Shown here: positions 1-10,800 of the stretch, piece after piece | Numbering within the stretch: the first letter of the stretch is position 1 | Layout of the letters: each line of letters opens with the position of its first letter | Assembly: GCA_032718475.1 (NCBI GenBank) | Contig: JAUCBJ010008685.1 | Location: 1 to 64,000, forward strand | DNA from: Nemertoderma westbladi | Taxonomy: Eukaryota; Xenacoelomorpha; Nemertodermatida; Nemertodermatidae | Direction: 5' to 3' | Length of the DNA: 64,000 nucleotides | The notes under the pieces: generated by a model | Seen by the model: only the letters and a program-made list of their open reading frames with translations | Databases searched by the model: none | What the model was told of the DNA's origin: nothing | Translations under genes and position numbers: made by a program

Positions 1-222
1 GGAATACCTGAAGTACATCTAAGCCTTTGGGACGGACAGTTGAGTGACTTGTGCCGGTTGTCGTTGTCGTTGTGCGGCTACGTCGTTGGCGAAAGTACAG
101 CGGCGACGACACATCGGCGCTGAGGATCTCGTACTGTCCGGGGGTTGATTGGGGTAGGCAGCGACGCCCGCTCGCCTAAATGTGGACTCATTATAATATG
201 GATAAACTCATATATAGCAGAT

Positions 223-1508
223 ATGACGGAGTTGATAGAAGATGGTCTTGGTATCGGGGAGCGATATACTCTACTTTTACAAGCGTTTGTTGATAGCTTA
301 ATACGCGGCGACGTTAGTCCAACTGCTGCGGAGGACGATGGTCGTTATATCGAACCGCCAATGTCCCAAGAGCAGCTCACGCGTGAGTTGGACTATAGAA
401 AATTCGCTGCTCGATATACGCAGCGTAATGGTACGTATATGGGCTTCTTAACTACTGGTCATCCTATCGATTTACACAATACGGACTATGTCGACTATAT
501 ATCCTGCCCAGCGGAGTCGGAACCATAAACTGAAATTCGAATGCGAAAATTCTATTCGAAATCGACTCGAAAGAAAAGACACTAAAGAAACAAATGGACG
601 CGGTAACTCCAACGTATATTTGGAATTCTTGATAGAAGCATTGTAACAACAAATAAATATCACCCGCGTTTACCCTACCAGACGTGCGTCTTTGGTATTA
701 TTACGATAAATGCCCTAGACCCAACTAATAAACGGAAAGACATAAACATCCACGTAAACCGAAACTTGTTGACGTATCACCTATGCTCACTCGGCTCGAA
801 CGATCCTGGAGTAAACCTACGATCAGAGTCCCGGAATACTCGGTCAAACCTCCTCATTCCTTAGTTGGACCTCAGACCTGCGATCCTGGTGGTGTCGCGG
901 ATCCTCGCGGACTGTATTCACTGTTCAAAGATCTAGTGCTACCCTAACAATTAATCGGTAACACTCCGACAGTGATTTCTAGCTAGCCGCCCATCTTACC
1001 TAGCCGGATTGTGACGCGGACACCTAATATCACTATCCAACCGTATGGTCGTCCCCGTTTAACGCGATACAACCCCTCATCAAGGTGAAGGAGAGCGTTG
1101 TACGAAACGAGTTAAACGCTATTTTATAAAGATCCAAAAAAGAAACCTGCGTTTGTTCAGATAAACGTAAGTTATCACAGTAAGTCCAATCGATAAACGA
1201 ATTGGCCTTATCTCGGTTCGATTGGGAAATCTCGAATCTCTAAGAAGATATCAAGCTTAGAAAACCCTATTCTCTGCGAGAGTTTTGGACGAACATATCC
1301 CATGACAAGCGGAGGAAAATCAGCTCGAGGAGAAGCATATCGAAACGGCAGATACCTCGACCACAATCCCACACCTTCTGATGCAATCATATTGCACCCT
1401 TCACCCAGGAGTTATGGCCCTCCTAGTAAAGTGGCTCCCCCCAAAGAGAAAAAGACTCTTGCTAGCCTCAAAAAACTGCGTAAACGCCGTCTGCGTAAGA
1501 AAGACTAA
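223..1508 (+). pseudogene. Family-G extra ORF (ORF3-like), decayed copy
   Basis: The ATG at 223 starts a reading frame that runs to 528, and the same protein is encoded on the minus strand at 35261-36584. Shared blocks include EDDGRYIE, MSQEQLTRELDY and GHPIDLH. The original C-terminus is visible in another frame at 1302-1508 and is very basic, ending KKLRKRRLRKKD before a TAA. At least one frameshift therefore separates the two parts; the undamaged protein would be about 430-440 aa. I do not recognise the family. A basic tail suggests nucleic-acid binding (inference). In element G the same ORF lies downstream of the BEL/Pao pol remnant and just before the 3' LTR. Confidence 0.6.
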
Positions 1509-1586
1509 CTGTTTAGAGTATCTTTATGTTTTAGAAACTGTGATTTTTATATTTTATAGACTGAAAATCCCATTTTCTGGGAGCGG

Positions 1587-2787
1587 TGTAAAAGCCTTTG
1601 CTGAATTGCCCCGTTATTTTTATTATCTTTTACATTAAAATACTCTGTAGTTGATTTAATAAGTGTAAGAGACCGTATTATTGCTGTATCGGTGTTTTTA
1701 GAGGATCTAAGACCTATTTCCTCCGTATGTGTACTGTGAAAGGCATATTTTATGATTCTATGGCAATTCGTGACGCAAAAGGGTGATAGCTACTCTTGAA
1801 CAGTAGTTACTATGACTACGGTTAACAGCTGACATTCATACGTGTTGATTTCCTTTGTTCTACGGCGTCTCTCAGTTCAGTCAGCCAATGAGAGCGTTTT
1901 TGTGGCTCCTTGTACAGAAAATTTCCGAGAAATGACGCAATGCCTATGTGCAGTGTTTACATTCAGTCTTGAGCCAAAGAAAGAACGGCTTGGAAGTATT
2001 TTGTGCTGTACTGCTTTTTAGTCGTACACTAGTAGGTTTAATTATAAAGGGCATATATCCTTTAACGGACCTGCATGCCTATATCTCATTGCTGACATAC
2101 CGGTACTGACTTGTTGTTTTATACTGCTATTTGCTGTCAGTTCTTCATAATATGGTTGATGAATAATTATATTTGGAATAACGATAAATAACCCCGCAAC
2201 CCAATATTCTTGATATACCTAAGGTAAGAGAGAAAGGTTACCAATAACGATTGTGACTTATGTTAAAGTGGTTTGAAGTGAATCTAATGTTATTTGATAG
2301 ACCCTACATGAGTCAGCCTGTGTTCCTTTTATATGTGACTAAAATCAGTGAAGATTGGCAGATTAGTGTGCAGTATTGTGCAGCATAGTGTATGAGTGAG
2401 TCTGTTAAAGAAGCAATTCCTAAAGAATGCGCCATATATGTGAATTATAATTAAGCCATATCGTTGTGAGTAGTTTAAGTCATAACTCTGTTTATATAGA
2501 TAAAGCGCCACGTCCTAAAGGAACTGTTAATATTACCGAAGGTGAATAATATTGTCAGAGATTATATAATACTGTCAGTCGAATAATACATTAGGCTTAC
2601 ATAGCAATAAAAATTAAACCGTCGAACCCAATCTCCCGGGAATATCCAGCGGGTGAATGGTCGCGCACGGATTGGTTTCGACTAGTGTAGTGAATCAAAT
2701 ACTTGTCATAGACTAAAAAGCGATTTATTATCTAGAAGACATTCTAATTTGGCGGGTTAAACTGCCAAAGGTCTGAAAGCGCGAACA
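1587..2787 (+). repeat. 3' LTR of family-G copy
   Basis: Begins TGTAAAAGCC directly after a purine-rich tract and ends GCGCGAACA, giving TG...CA ends. It matches the reverse complement of both LTRs of element G (34033-35182 and 46454-47602) along its length, with substitutions and small indels. No ORF of interest lies in it. Confidence 0.75.
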
Positions 2788-3232
2788 GAGGCGGGATTTG
2801 CTAACCAAAACAATAAACGATCACTTAACTAATTGTGGGAAAGGAGCAGGTTACAGAGGCGAGATTTTCTAACCAAACAATAAACGATCGCTGAACTAAT
2901 TGAGGGAAAAGGAGCAGGTTACAAAGGCGGGGTTTTCTAACAAAAACAATAAACGATCACTTAACGTATTGAGGGAAAGGAGCAGGTTACAGAGGCGGGC
3001 CTTTCTAACCAAAACAATAAACGGTTACTTTACCAATTCAGGGAAAGGAGCAGGTTACAGAGGCGGGATTTCCTAACCAAAATAATAAACGATCACTTAA
3101 CTAAATGAAGGAAAGGAGCAGGTTACAGAGGCGGAATTTTCTAACCAAAACAATAAACAATCACTTTACCAAATGAAGGAAAGGAGCAGGTTACATAGAT
3201 GGTCTTTTCTAACCAAACACCCTAACCAAATT
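2788..3232. repeat. Tandem repeat, ~75-bp unit, about 6 copies
   Basis: Units share the core GGAAAGGAGCAGGTTACAGA followed by GGCGGG, TTTTCTAACCAAAACAATAA and ACGATCACTTAACTAATT, with scattered substitutions. The family-G 3' LTR ends exactly at the left edge of the array. A single related unit sits at about 12503-12560 and a weaker one near 49709-49735, both in the large host intron, so the unit is also dispersed. Not coding. Confidence 0.85.
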
Positions 3233-3499
3233 TTCCACAATCCAGTTTGGCCTATCAATTAATTTATTAGCACAACCGGTCAGCCGATAGGCCTACCATT
3301 ACCGTATTTAAATGGTAGGCTACACAGTAGGCCTACAGCAGTGCCGGTACCGGTACTAAAATACCTAAAATACCTGCTTTATACCTACATCTGTACATAC
3401 AATACAGAATATTGCAAAATAGTGCTCTATATATACTGTACTAATAGCGGTACTGATAGCCTGAGAGAACAGCAGTAGAGAAACCGGTAGCATCCCAGT

Positions 3500-3795
3500 A
3501 AAAAATCCGCATTCGTAACGCATGGGATGGCGCATATTTCACGCATTCGTAACGCATTCTGAAATGTTACATAGATGAACCATGCGATACGAATGCGAAA
3601 ACCGAACCAAATACGCATCCTTTATTCGCATATCGAATGTAATACGAACCTTATTCGAATCCCGCACATTCTACGGAATGCGGCCCTAATCTTATACGAA
3701 TGTTTCCCGCACACTATACGAATGCGTCCCGCATGTTATATACGAATGTTTCCCACGCTATACGAATGCGTTACGAATGTTTTACGAGTAAATTT
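3500..3795. repeat. Degenerate tandem repeat with TACGAATG core
   Basis: The motifs TACGAATG and its complement CATTCGTA recur about a dozen times, often as ATACGAATGCGTCCCGCA or ATACGAATGTTTCCC, with an irregular spacing of about 20-25 bp. The 76-aa reading frame across it is a repeat artefact. Confidence 0.6.
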
Positions 3796-3908
3796 AGTAC
3801 GGTAAATTTCTGGAGGACATAAAAAGTCAAAAAAAGGACATCATGAGTGATTTAAACGGACAATAAAAATTATTGCGTTTAAAGTGTATGGTACAGATAG
3901 CTAAGATT

Positions 3909-6092
3909 AGCAAGCACTCAAATGAAAATGAGGGTAAATCTTTTCGACCTACGCGTAGGCCTACGCGTAGCTGATGATGATCGGCTTGCACTAGGGTGCA
4001 GTGCCGGCGGCCCCAGAAACATAGCGCCCCCAGATCTTGCGGTCAGCCATACAATTTCCTAATTCATTCCTGTTCTCAAGTCCTGTGTCCTTGCGCAGGC
4101 GTTTGAGGAAAGTCATTGGCTGTCCACCACGTCTATTCTCGCCAGCAGGCTGCCACAGCACAAGGTTGTGTACAGGTTGATCCTGCCGGCGGAAACAGTG
4201 CCCAGCAAGCATTAGACGGCGTTTCTGCAGGGTGATGCTAGGTCTTGGCAATGAGATGTTACCATATTTATATAACACCTCATTGCTTATGTGTGCATCA
4301 TATGCTATGTTGTGCACCCGGCGAAGCATCCTGGTGTATGTGCCATCCAAGGACCTGGTGTCTTCAGCAGTTAGAGCCCAGCATTGGCTGCCATAGAGCA
4401 GCACAGGCTCCACTGCTGCACGGAAAAGGCGTACCTTTAATGAGCATGAGATGTCAGAGCTCTTCCAGATCCTGGATAGCTTGTGGATGGTGGACCAGGC
4501 TTTCCCTTTGCGAATTCGGAGATCTTCAGCAGACCTCCGAACCCATGATCCAAGGTAGCAGAAGTCGTTCACATGACTTACCAGTCCATCCAGCGATTGA
4601 ATGTTATCCCGATCAATTTTCTGCTGATCTGAATCCATGTTTACTGTCAGAATTTTTGTCTTTGTGCTATTCACAAAGAGGCCAACACTAGATGCAGCCT
4701 CCTCTAAGCTACAGTAGATAGCAGCTTCTGTGCTCCTTCTAATGTCTCTGACAGTAAACCAAGGTCATCTGCAAAGTCAAGGTCGGTTAGATGTTCTGCT
4801 GGGGAACCACGTCTACGGCTACCTGATGGTGGAGATATTTCCACCCCATCAGCTTCATGAAGATCGAGTGATGTCCGCAGCACATAGTCCACCACAATAA
4901 TGAAGAGGAACGGGGCTAATGTGTCTCCTTGAAGGACACCCCAGAGAACCTCAATGAGAGGACTACGCGTAGCTACGCGTAGTTTGTAACTTCCATTCCT
5001 GTCATTTATACCGGTAGGGCCAGACTTACTGCCTTTTTAACAACTACGCGTAGGTGTTTTAAAACTACGCGTAGTTATTTTGGAACTACGCGTAGGTATT
5101 TTGAAACTACGCGTAGGTGCTACGCGTAGCAGTCCAGATAACAATGATTTTTCATTTCAGGTCCGGTAGGGTTGAGTTGTTAGGCAAGTATCGGTATGTC
5201 AGGTATCTGATTATCAGACAAGGAATAACAGAATCGGAAACTCATATCTCTACATACAGCACTGGTAATAAATAATATTCGGCTCTTTTCACATACAAAC
5301 ACAGGATGAATAAAAAGTAGACTTAAAATTCACGTCTCATGATTCAAGTATCTTTGTTTCCATTGGATTATTGAAATATTCTACAGTAGTAAGCTACCAA
5401 TTGCCAATCTACCAGTGAAGTGGTTAAGCGAAAGCTGATAAATACTGCATAAAATTCAATTGTTTGGTCAAATAACAAGTGCAACCAATCATGGTAGACC
5501 CCCCTTTAGTCTCCCCCTTCCCTTGCCAAGGGGTTAACATATTAAATATATCCTTGCCCTATCGTGAACACAGGCAATAAAAAGCATAGAGAATCGATAA
5601 GAACCATCGGCCTATTTCCTTTGTAAACTATTTTTGAACTCTAAACATTATTACCGGTAACACATTTTAATTTTAGTACCCGCAACGCAGGAAGTGAAGA
5701 ATATGTAGTCTTAGCGTATTGGTATTCCTCTATATAGAGTATACAGGTATAGGATGCATTACTGTTGAAAGCATTTGATGGTTGTGGGTTGTTTATTGAA
5801 CATATACCGTATGGTCTTATTTTAGTACTGAACCGCTTGGAATACGTAGGCCTACTAATGATAAACGACGTATAGGCATAGTTATGGGTAGGACCTACGC
5901 GTAGTTATACGTAGCACCTACGCGTAGGTCGCGTAGGACCTACGCGTAGCTACGCGTAGATACGCGTAGAACCTACGCGTAGTTAATGTTAAAACTCTGA
6001 AAGTGGTGATATATGACCCAATGTTGCGAACTACGCGTAGCTACGCGTAGGCCTACGCGTAGGTCGAAAAGATTTACCCTGAAAATGAGTGC
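3909..6092. mobile_element. Inverted-repeat element rich in the palindrome CTACGCGTAG
   Basis: The left end (AAGCACTCA...GGGTAAATC, then TTTTCGACC and two CTACGCGTAG units, 3909-3970) is repeated in inverted orientation at 6035-6092 (ending TGAGTGCTT), with a small internal indel. The 10-bp palindrome CTACGCGTAG occurs about 15-20 times, clustered at 3950-3971, 4963-5132 and 5893-6063. No transposase is visible. The interior holds an RTE LINE fragment (3980-4960), bounded on both sides by CTACGCGTAG, so the LINE probably landed inside the element. No clear target-site duplication was found. Confidence 0.65.
3980..4960 (-). pseudogene. RTE-type LINE fragment (RT C-terminal part)
   Basis: Two overlapping minus-strand frames (4704-4895 and 3991-4674) encode the end of a non-LTR reverse transcriptase: YLTDLDFADD-like motif C (HLTDLDFADDLGLLSE), KTKILTVN, DFCYLGSW, LLYGSQCWALTAED and HCFRRQDQPVHNLVLWQP. 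The same protein is encoded by the longer LINE at 51385-54640. The fragment is 5'-truncated and frameshifted, and it ends in a short ATC trinucleotide run next to CTACGCGTAG, as RTE elements often end in simple-repeat tails. Confidence 0.85.
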
Positions 6093-6376
6093 TTACGTTT
6101 TTACTCTCATGTCCTGTAGGTAGGTCTATTGCAGTATTGGGTGTATTGCAGTATTGTATCGAAGCTCTGAAGCTCGAAGTCGAAAGTAAAGGCGTAAACT
6201 TGTAGCTATTTTTTAAAAGCTTATTACCTTAAACATTTTTTATTACCAATTACGGTTCGTTTTAGAATAACAGAATAAAACATGTTGGCTTGCAAAACCT
6301 AATACAGTAATACAGTCAGACAGTAACATTCCATCACTTCCTGATTTCTACTGGTATCAGCTGTCAACAGATCAGA

Positions 6377-6532
6377 ATGCCGAAACGGAAAACTGATAAA
6401 CCAAAGAAAAAACCTCTACCGTTTGAGGAATCTCCAATTCCTGGATGTACACAATGGAATTCAGTCAGCCCTGTTTTGAGGGCAAAGAACCCATTAACAG
6501 TGGGTAATTACACAGACGATATCGCTCTATGG
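6377..6532 (+). CDS. Host gene, exon 1 (start codon)
   Basis: The ATG at 6377 (context CAGAATGCC) follows an in-frame stop about 70 bases upstream and opens 52 codons that begin MPKRKTDKPKKKPLPFEE and end TDDIALW, directly followed by the consensus donor GTAAGT at 6533 (phase 0). The lysine-rich N-terminus suggests a cytosolic or nuclear-facing end. The next acceptor (7201-7204, TTTCTGCAG) is also in phase 0. I do not recognise the protein family. The exon lies outside any repeat I can see, and intron 1 (6533-7204) holds only short repeats. Transcription was not tested; the call rests on splice consensus and phase agreement. Confidence 0.6.
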
Positions 6533-6895
6533 GTAAGTTTGTGACATTAACCACCGCTTCCGGTAGTCGGTAGACTAGTACCGGCTGACCGGTACCTGTA
6601 TTGTGGCTCTATCACACTACACAGGCGCCACTTTTTATATTTTAATTTATCATTTATGGACGGACACGGACAGGACAGACGGCTAACAATTACCTACGGC
6701 TTGATTTCAAACAATCTGACAATTCACATTTGTGAAAGTATGTTTCTAATTTTCTCTATTTACATCAAAAAAATGTATTATTATGAAAAAAAATCATACA
6801 ATTATTCATGGACAAACCATGGCATTCACCCAAAATAATAGCTACCGTCCGTACCTGCCTGCCTGCCATAAAAAAACTAACTATCGAAAGGGGAA

Positions 6896-6990
6896 AGTTG
6901 GAAGGCGCGGCCATCACCTGGAAAGCGCGGCCATCACCCGAAAGGCGCGGCCATCACCCATCTAAGGCGCGGCCATCACCCATCTAACAT
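6896..6990. repeat. Short tandem repeat GGCGCGGCCATCACC in intron 1
   Basis: Four to five copies of GGCGCGGCCATCACC with spacers such as TGGAAA, CGAAA and CATCTAA. It lies within the proposed first intron of the host gene and carries no reading frame. Confidence 0.8.
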
Positions 6991-7204
6991 ATGCATAAAA
7001 ATTTATGGATCTAGATGACAGAATTACTCACTTGTATTATCATAAATTTTAGTCAGATTGGCAAAATGAAAGGAGGGACAAAAAGTTCGAATTTCTTTAC
7101 CATCGACAATTGTTCTACCAGTAGAACAGTAAAAAATTGATAGTAGAGAAAATGTTGTACCGCTTTATTAACAACATGTTGTACTTCCTTTTGAATTTCT
7201 GCAG

Positions 7205-7313
7205 ATCTCGCCACAGTTTCAAACCATCGAAGGGTTCGAAAGGAAAACAAAGCGGCGTAGAATTCTTGGAATCTATGGCGACAAGGATAATATTAATATC
7301 AACGTTGTTGGAG
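7205..7313 (+). CDS. Host gene, exon 2
   Basis: Starts after the acceptor TTTGAATTTCTGCAG in phase 0 and encodes ISPQFQTIEGFERKTKRRR, then ILGIYGDKDNININVVG. I place its end at 7313, the AG of an AGGT that is repeated at 40-bp intervals, because joining it to 7394 keeps the frame (GGRLLPQLRWCAPM). A second possible donor, GTATGT at 7336, is better by sequence but leads to a stop or loses the hydrophobic segment downstream. The basic stretch KTKRRR lies just before the transmembrane segment encoded by exon 3. Family not recognised. Confidence 0.5.
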
Positions 7314-7393
7314 GTCGGCCATTACCACAGCTTCGGTATGTTTGTTTAAGTAGGTCGGCCATTACCACAGCTTCGGTATGTTTGTTTTAGTAG
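7314..7393 (+). repeat. Two 40-bp tandem units forming a putative 80-bp intron
   Basis: The 40-bp unit GTCGGCCATTACCACAGCTT...GTTTAAGTAG occurs at 7314 and 7354, and a third, diverging copy starts at 7394. Each boundary reads AG|GT. Removing exactly two units restores an open frame, whereas reading through gives a stop at TTTTAG. This arrangement fits the known model of intron gain by tandem duplication of an exonic AGGT segment. Confidence 0.5.
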
Positions 7394-7623
7394 GTCGGCT
7401 ATTACCACAGCTTCGGTGGTGTGCGCCTATGACCGTCCTGTGGTTTGTTGGTTTGGTACTGGTTGGACTGGCCATGCAAGTATTCCAAATATGTAAACAA
7501 CCTTATTTCGTTGAGGAATCTGCTGAGATACTAGCCGAGGTCATTGACCCGCGCCTACTAATAGTTCCAAATCCATTAACTGATAGTTTGATTACCGGAG
7601 GCGGGCATCAATCTATTTGTTCA
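7394..7623 (+). CDS. Host gene, exon 3 with a transmembrane segment (3' end unresolved)
   Basis: In the frame continuing from exon 2 it encodes GRLLPQLRWCAPM followed by VLWFVGLVLVGLAMQVFQIC, a clear single membrane-spanning segment, then KQPYFVEESAEILAEVIDP and a proline-rich end before TAA at 7624. The layout (basic region, tryptophan, hydrophobic helix, then YF) is loosely like the first membrane segment of DEG/ENaC channels, but no other channel motif is visible, so I do not assign that family. No GT donor in the phase needed for exon 4 was found, so the true 3' end may lie earlier, use a non-GT donor, or another exon may intervene. Confidence 0.45.
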
Positions 7624-7809
7624 TAAGTCATGACCAGGTCTGTCTCATACCCGAGTCTGGGCGGTTCAGTTTGGGTACCTATTACCTACTACCTAATAAA
7701 TACACTCTTATTGATAACGCTGCATTTATGGTGACATAAGTTGTATTTTGTTTGTCAGTAGAGGTTGAATTTATAGTTTGGTTTTAATGTAATGATTTAT
7801 TCCTTCTAG

Positions 7810-10800
7810 GTTTGTCGAGCAACCAACCCCGTCCTCCCTCGGGTCCACGTACAGCGAGACAGAATTACTGGCCGCGCAACAGCAGTCCAATGCGACAGGG
7901 GAGAGTCGTAGAGGGAAGCAGGGGGAATTACGGCTCGGTGGTAACGACGAGAACTGTAACAATGAGCTGCCACGGCTCAGTGGTGGGAACTGTAACAATG
8001 AGCTGTCACGGCTCGATGGTGAGAACTGTAACAATGAGCTGCCACGGCTCAGTGGTGGGAACTGTAACAATGAGCTGCCACGGCTCAGTGGTGGGAACTG
8101 TAACAATGAGCTGCCACGGCTCGGTGGTGAGAACTGTAACAATGAGCTGCCACGGCTCGGTGGTGAGAACTGTAACAATGAGCTGCCACGGCTCGGTGGT
8201 GAGAACTGTAACAATGAGCTGCCACGGCTCGGTGGTGAGAACTGTAACAATGAGCTGCCACGGCTCGGTGGTGAGAACTGTAACAATGAGCTGTCACGGC
8301 TCGATGGTGAGAACTGTAACAATGAGCTGCCACGGCTCGGTGGTGGGAACTGTAACAATGAGCTGCCACGGCTCGGTGGTGAGAACTGTAACAATGAGCT
8401 GCCACGGCTCGGTGGTGAGAACTGTAACAATGAGCTGCCACGGCTCGGTGGTGAGAACTGTAACAATGAGCTGCCACGGCTCGGTGGTGAGAACTGTAAC
8501 AATGAGCTGCCACGGCTCGGTGGTGAGAACTGTAACAATGAGCTGCCACGGCTCAGTGGTGAGAAGATTGACGATAATAGTAAATGCAGATCGGGTCAAG
8601 AGAATCCGAGTATCTCGGTTGAATCTCTTAATAATGTTGAAAACCAAAGTTCATTGCTAGAAATACCTTGCAATAATGATGTTGGAATACAGAAGAACAT
8701 TTTCAAATGTATCGATTATATTGAAAGTTGGCGAGAATTAGAAGATGTCGGTACTGATAATGATAGTGAGGATAAATTCCTTTCGGCTTGTACGGATATT
8801 GAGTATCGGAGGGAATTTAACGGTAACGATGTTACTAGTTGCAATCATATTGATCTTCTTATTGAAAGAGAGCGACCTATAGTTTGTAGCGATGGAGTAA
8901 CCAACATGTCTGTCTCCAGGCGTGCGGAAACCAAATTGTACCCAAATCATAGCCCCGACGAATGTGCCACAACCTCCGTCGATAAGTTGGCGAACATTAA
9001 CATCGCATCGCCTAACTCATCTTACAGTGCCGCTACTGAAAGTTCCTTTAAGAACGTTTGTAGTTTGTCGGTTGCTGACATCAGGCAAAGTATAATATAC
9101 AGGGACGACACTAATTTATTGTCTGTTGATGATGTAGATGATGTTTGTGGGCCCCTTGATACCCCAGACGTGACTGTTGTTTGTACAGATGAGTCGTTTG
9201 ATTCTTTAGGAGGGCCGATATATTCAGCTAGAGGTGGAACTGTTGTGGATATGTCTGGGAAGGGACTGGTAGTACATTCAACTACAATTACACCACACGA
9301 TTCTAGAACTTCCAAAAACACTCGTACAAGTAATAAGTGTTGGGCATTGAATCAATCCAGGGAACTATGTCCCAATCCCAATATATCTGAGACATTGAAT
9401 CAATCCAGGGAACTATGTCCCAATCCCAATATGTCTGGGACATTGAATCATTCCGGGGAACTATGTCCCAATATGTCTGGGACATTGAATCAATCCAGGG
9501 AACTATGTCCCAATCTCAATATGTCTGGGACATTGAATCAATCCGGGGAACTATGTCCCATTAGGTTTGGGACATTGAATCAATCCAGAGATATGTGTCC
9601 CAATATGTCTGGGACATTGAATCAATCCAGGGAACTATGTCCCAATCCCAATATGTCTGGGACATTGAATCATTCCGGGGAACTATGTCCCAATATGTCT
9701 GGGACATTGAATCATTCCGGGGAACTATGTCCCAATATGTCTGGGACATTGAATCAATCCAGGGAACTATGTCCCAATCCCACTATGTCTGGGACATTGA
9801 ATCATTCCGGGGAACTATGTCCCAATATGTCTGGGACATTGAATCAATCGAGGGAACTATGTCCCAATATGTCTGGGACATTGAATCAATCCGGGGAACT
9901 ATGTCCCAATATGTCTGAGACATTGAATCAATCCGGGGAACTATGTCCCAATAGGTTTGGGACATTGAATCAATCCAGGGAACTATGTCCCAATCCCAAT
10001 ATGTCTGGGACATTGAATCAATCCGAGGAACTATGTCCCAATAGGTTTGGGACATTGAATCAATCCAGAGATATGTGTCCCAATATGTCTGGGACATTGA
10101 ATCAATCCAGGGAACTATGTCCCAATCCCACTATGTCTGGGACATTGAATCAATCCGGGGAACTATGTCCCAATATGTCTGGGACATTGAATCTCTCCCG
10201 GGAACTATGTCCCAATCCCAATATGTCTGGGACATTGAATCAATCCGGGGAACTATGTCCCAATATGTCTGGGACATTGAATCAATCCGGAGAACTATGT
10301 CCCAATATGTCTGGGACATTGAATCTCTCCAGGGAACTATGTCCCAATCCAAATATGTCTGGGACATTGAATCAATCCGGGGAACTATGTCCCAATATGT
10401 CTGGGGCATTGAATCAATCCCGAGATATGTGTCCCAATATGTCTGGGACATTGAATCAATCCAGGAAACTATGTCCCAATCCCAATATGTCTGGGACATT
10501 GAATCAATCCGGGGAACTGTGTCCCAATATGTCTGGGACATTGAATCAATCCGGGGAATTATGTCCCAATATGTCTGGGACATTGAATCAATCCGGGGAA
10601 CTATGTCCCAATATGTCTGGGACATTGAATCTCTCCAGGGAACTATGTCCCAATCCCAATATGTCTGGGACATTGAATCAATCCGGGGAACTATGTCCCA
10701 ATATGTCTGTGGCATTGAATCAATCCAGAGATATGTGTCCCAATATGTCTGGGACATTGAATCAATCCAGGAAATTATGTCCCAATCCCAATATGTCTGG

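Larger units (their letters stand above)
1..2787 (+). mobile_element. Family-G LTR retrotransposon, 3' part (second copy)
   Basis: This stretch matches, in opposite orientation, 34033 to about 36830 of element G. It consists of a leader (1-222), a decayed ORF (223-1508), a polypurine-like tract ending GGGAGCGG at 1586, and a 3' LTR from 1587 (TGTAAAAGCC) to 2787 (GCGCGAACA). The LTR has canonical TG...CA termini. The 5' part, including gag, pol and the 5' LTR, would lie left of the window. By eye it is clearly more diverged from element G (perhaps 80-85% identical in the LTR) than the two LTRs of G are from each other, so it is an older or different insertion. Confidence 0.8.

Noticed and set aside
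7394-7623. DEG/ENaC channel N-terminus
   Set aside because: Only the hydrophobic helix with a following YF resembles it; no other family motif is visible and the following exon is unrelated repeat sequence.
7771-8549. Minus-strand frames LLQFSPPSRGSS and VAAHCYSSHHRA over the 36-bp repeat
   Set aside because: Shadows of the coding repeat; no splice or start context.
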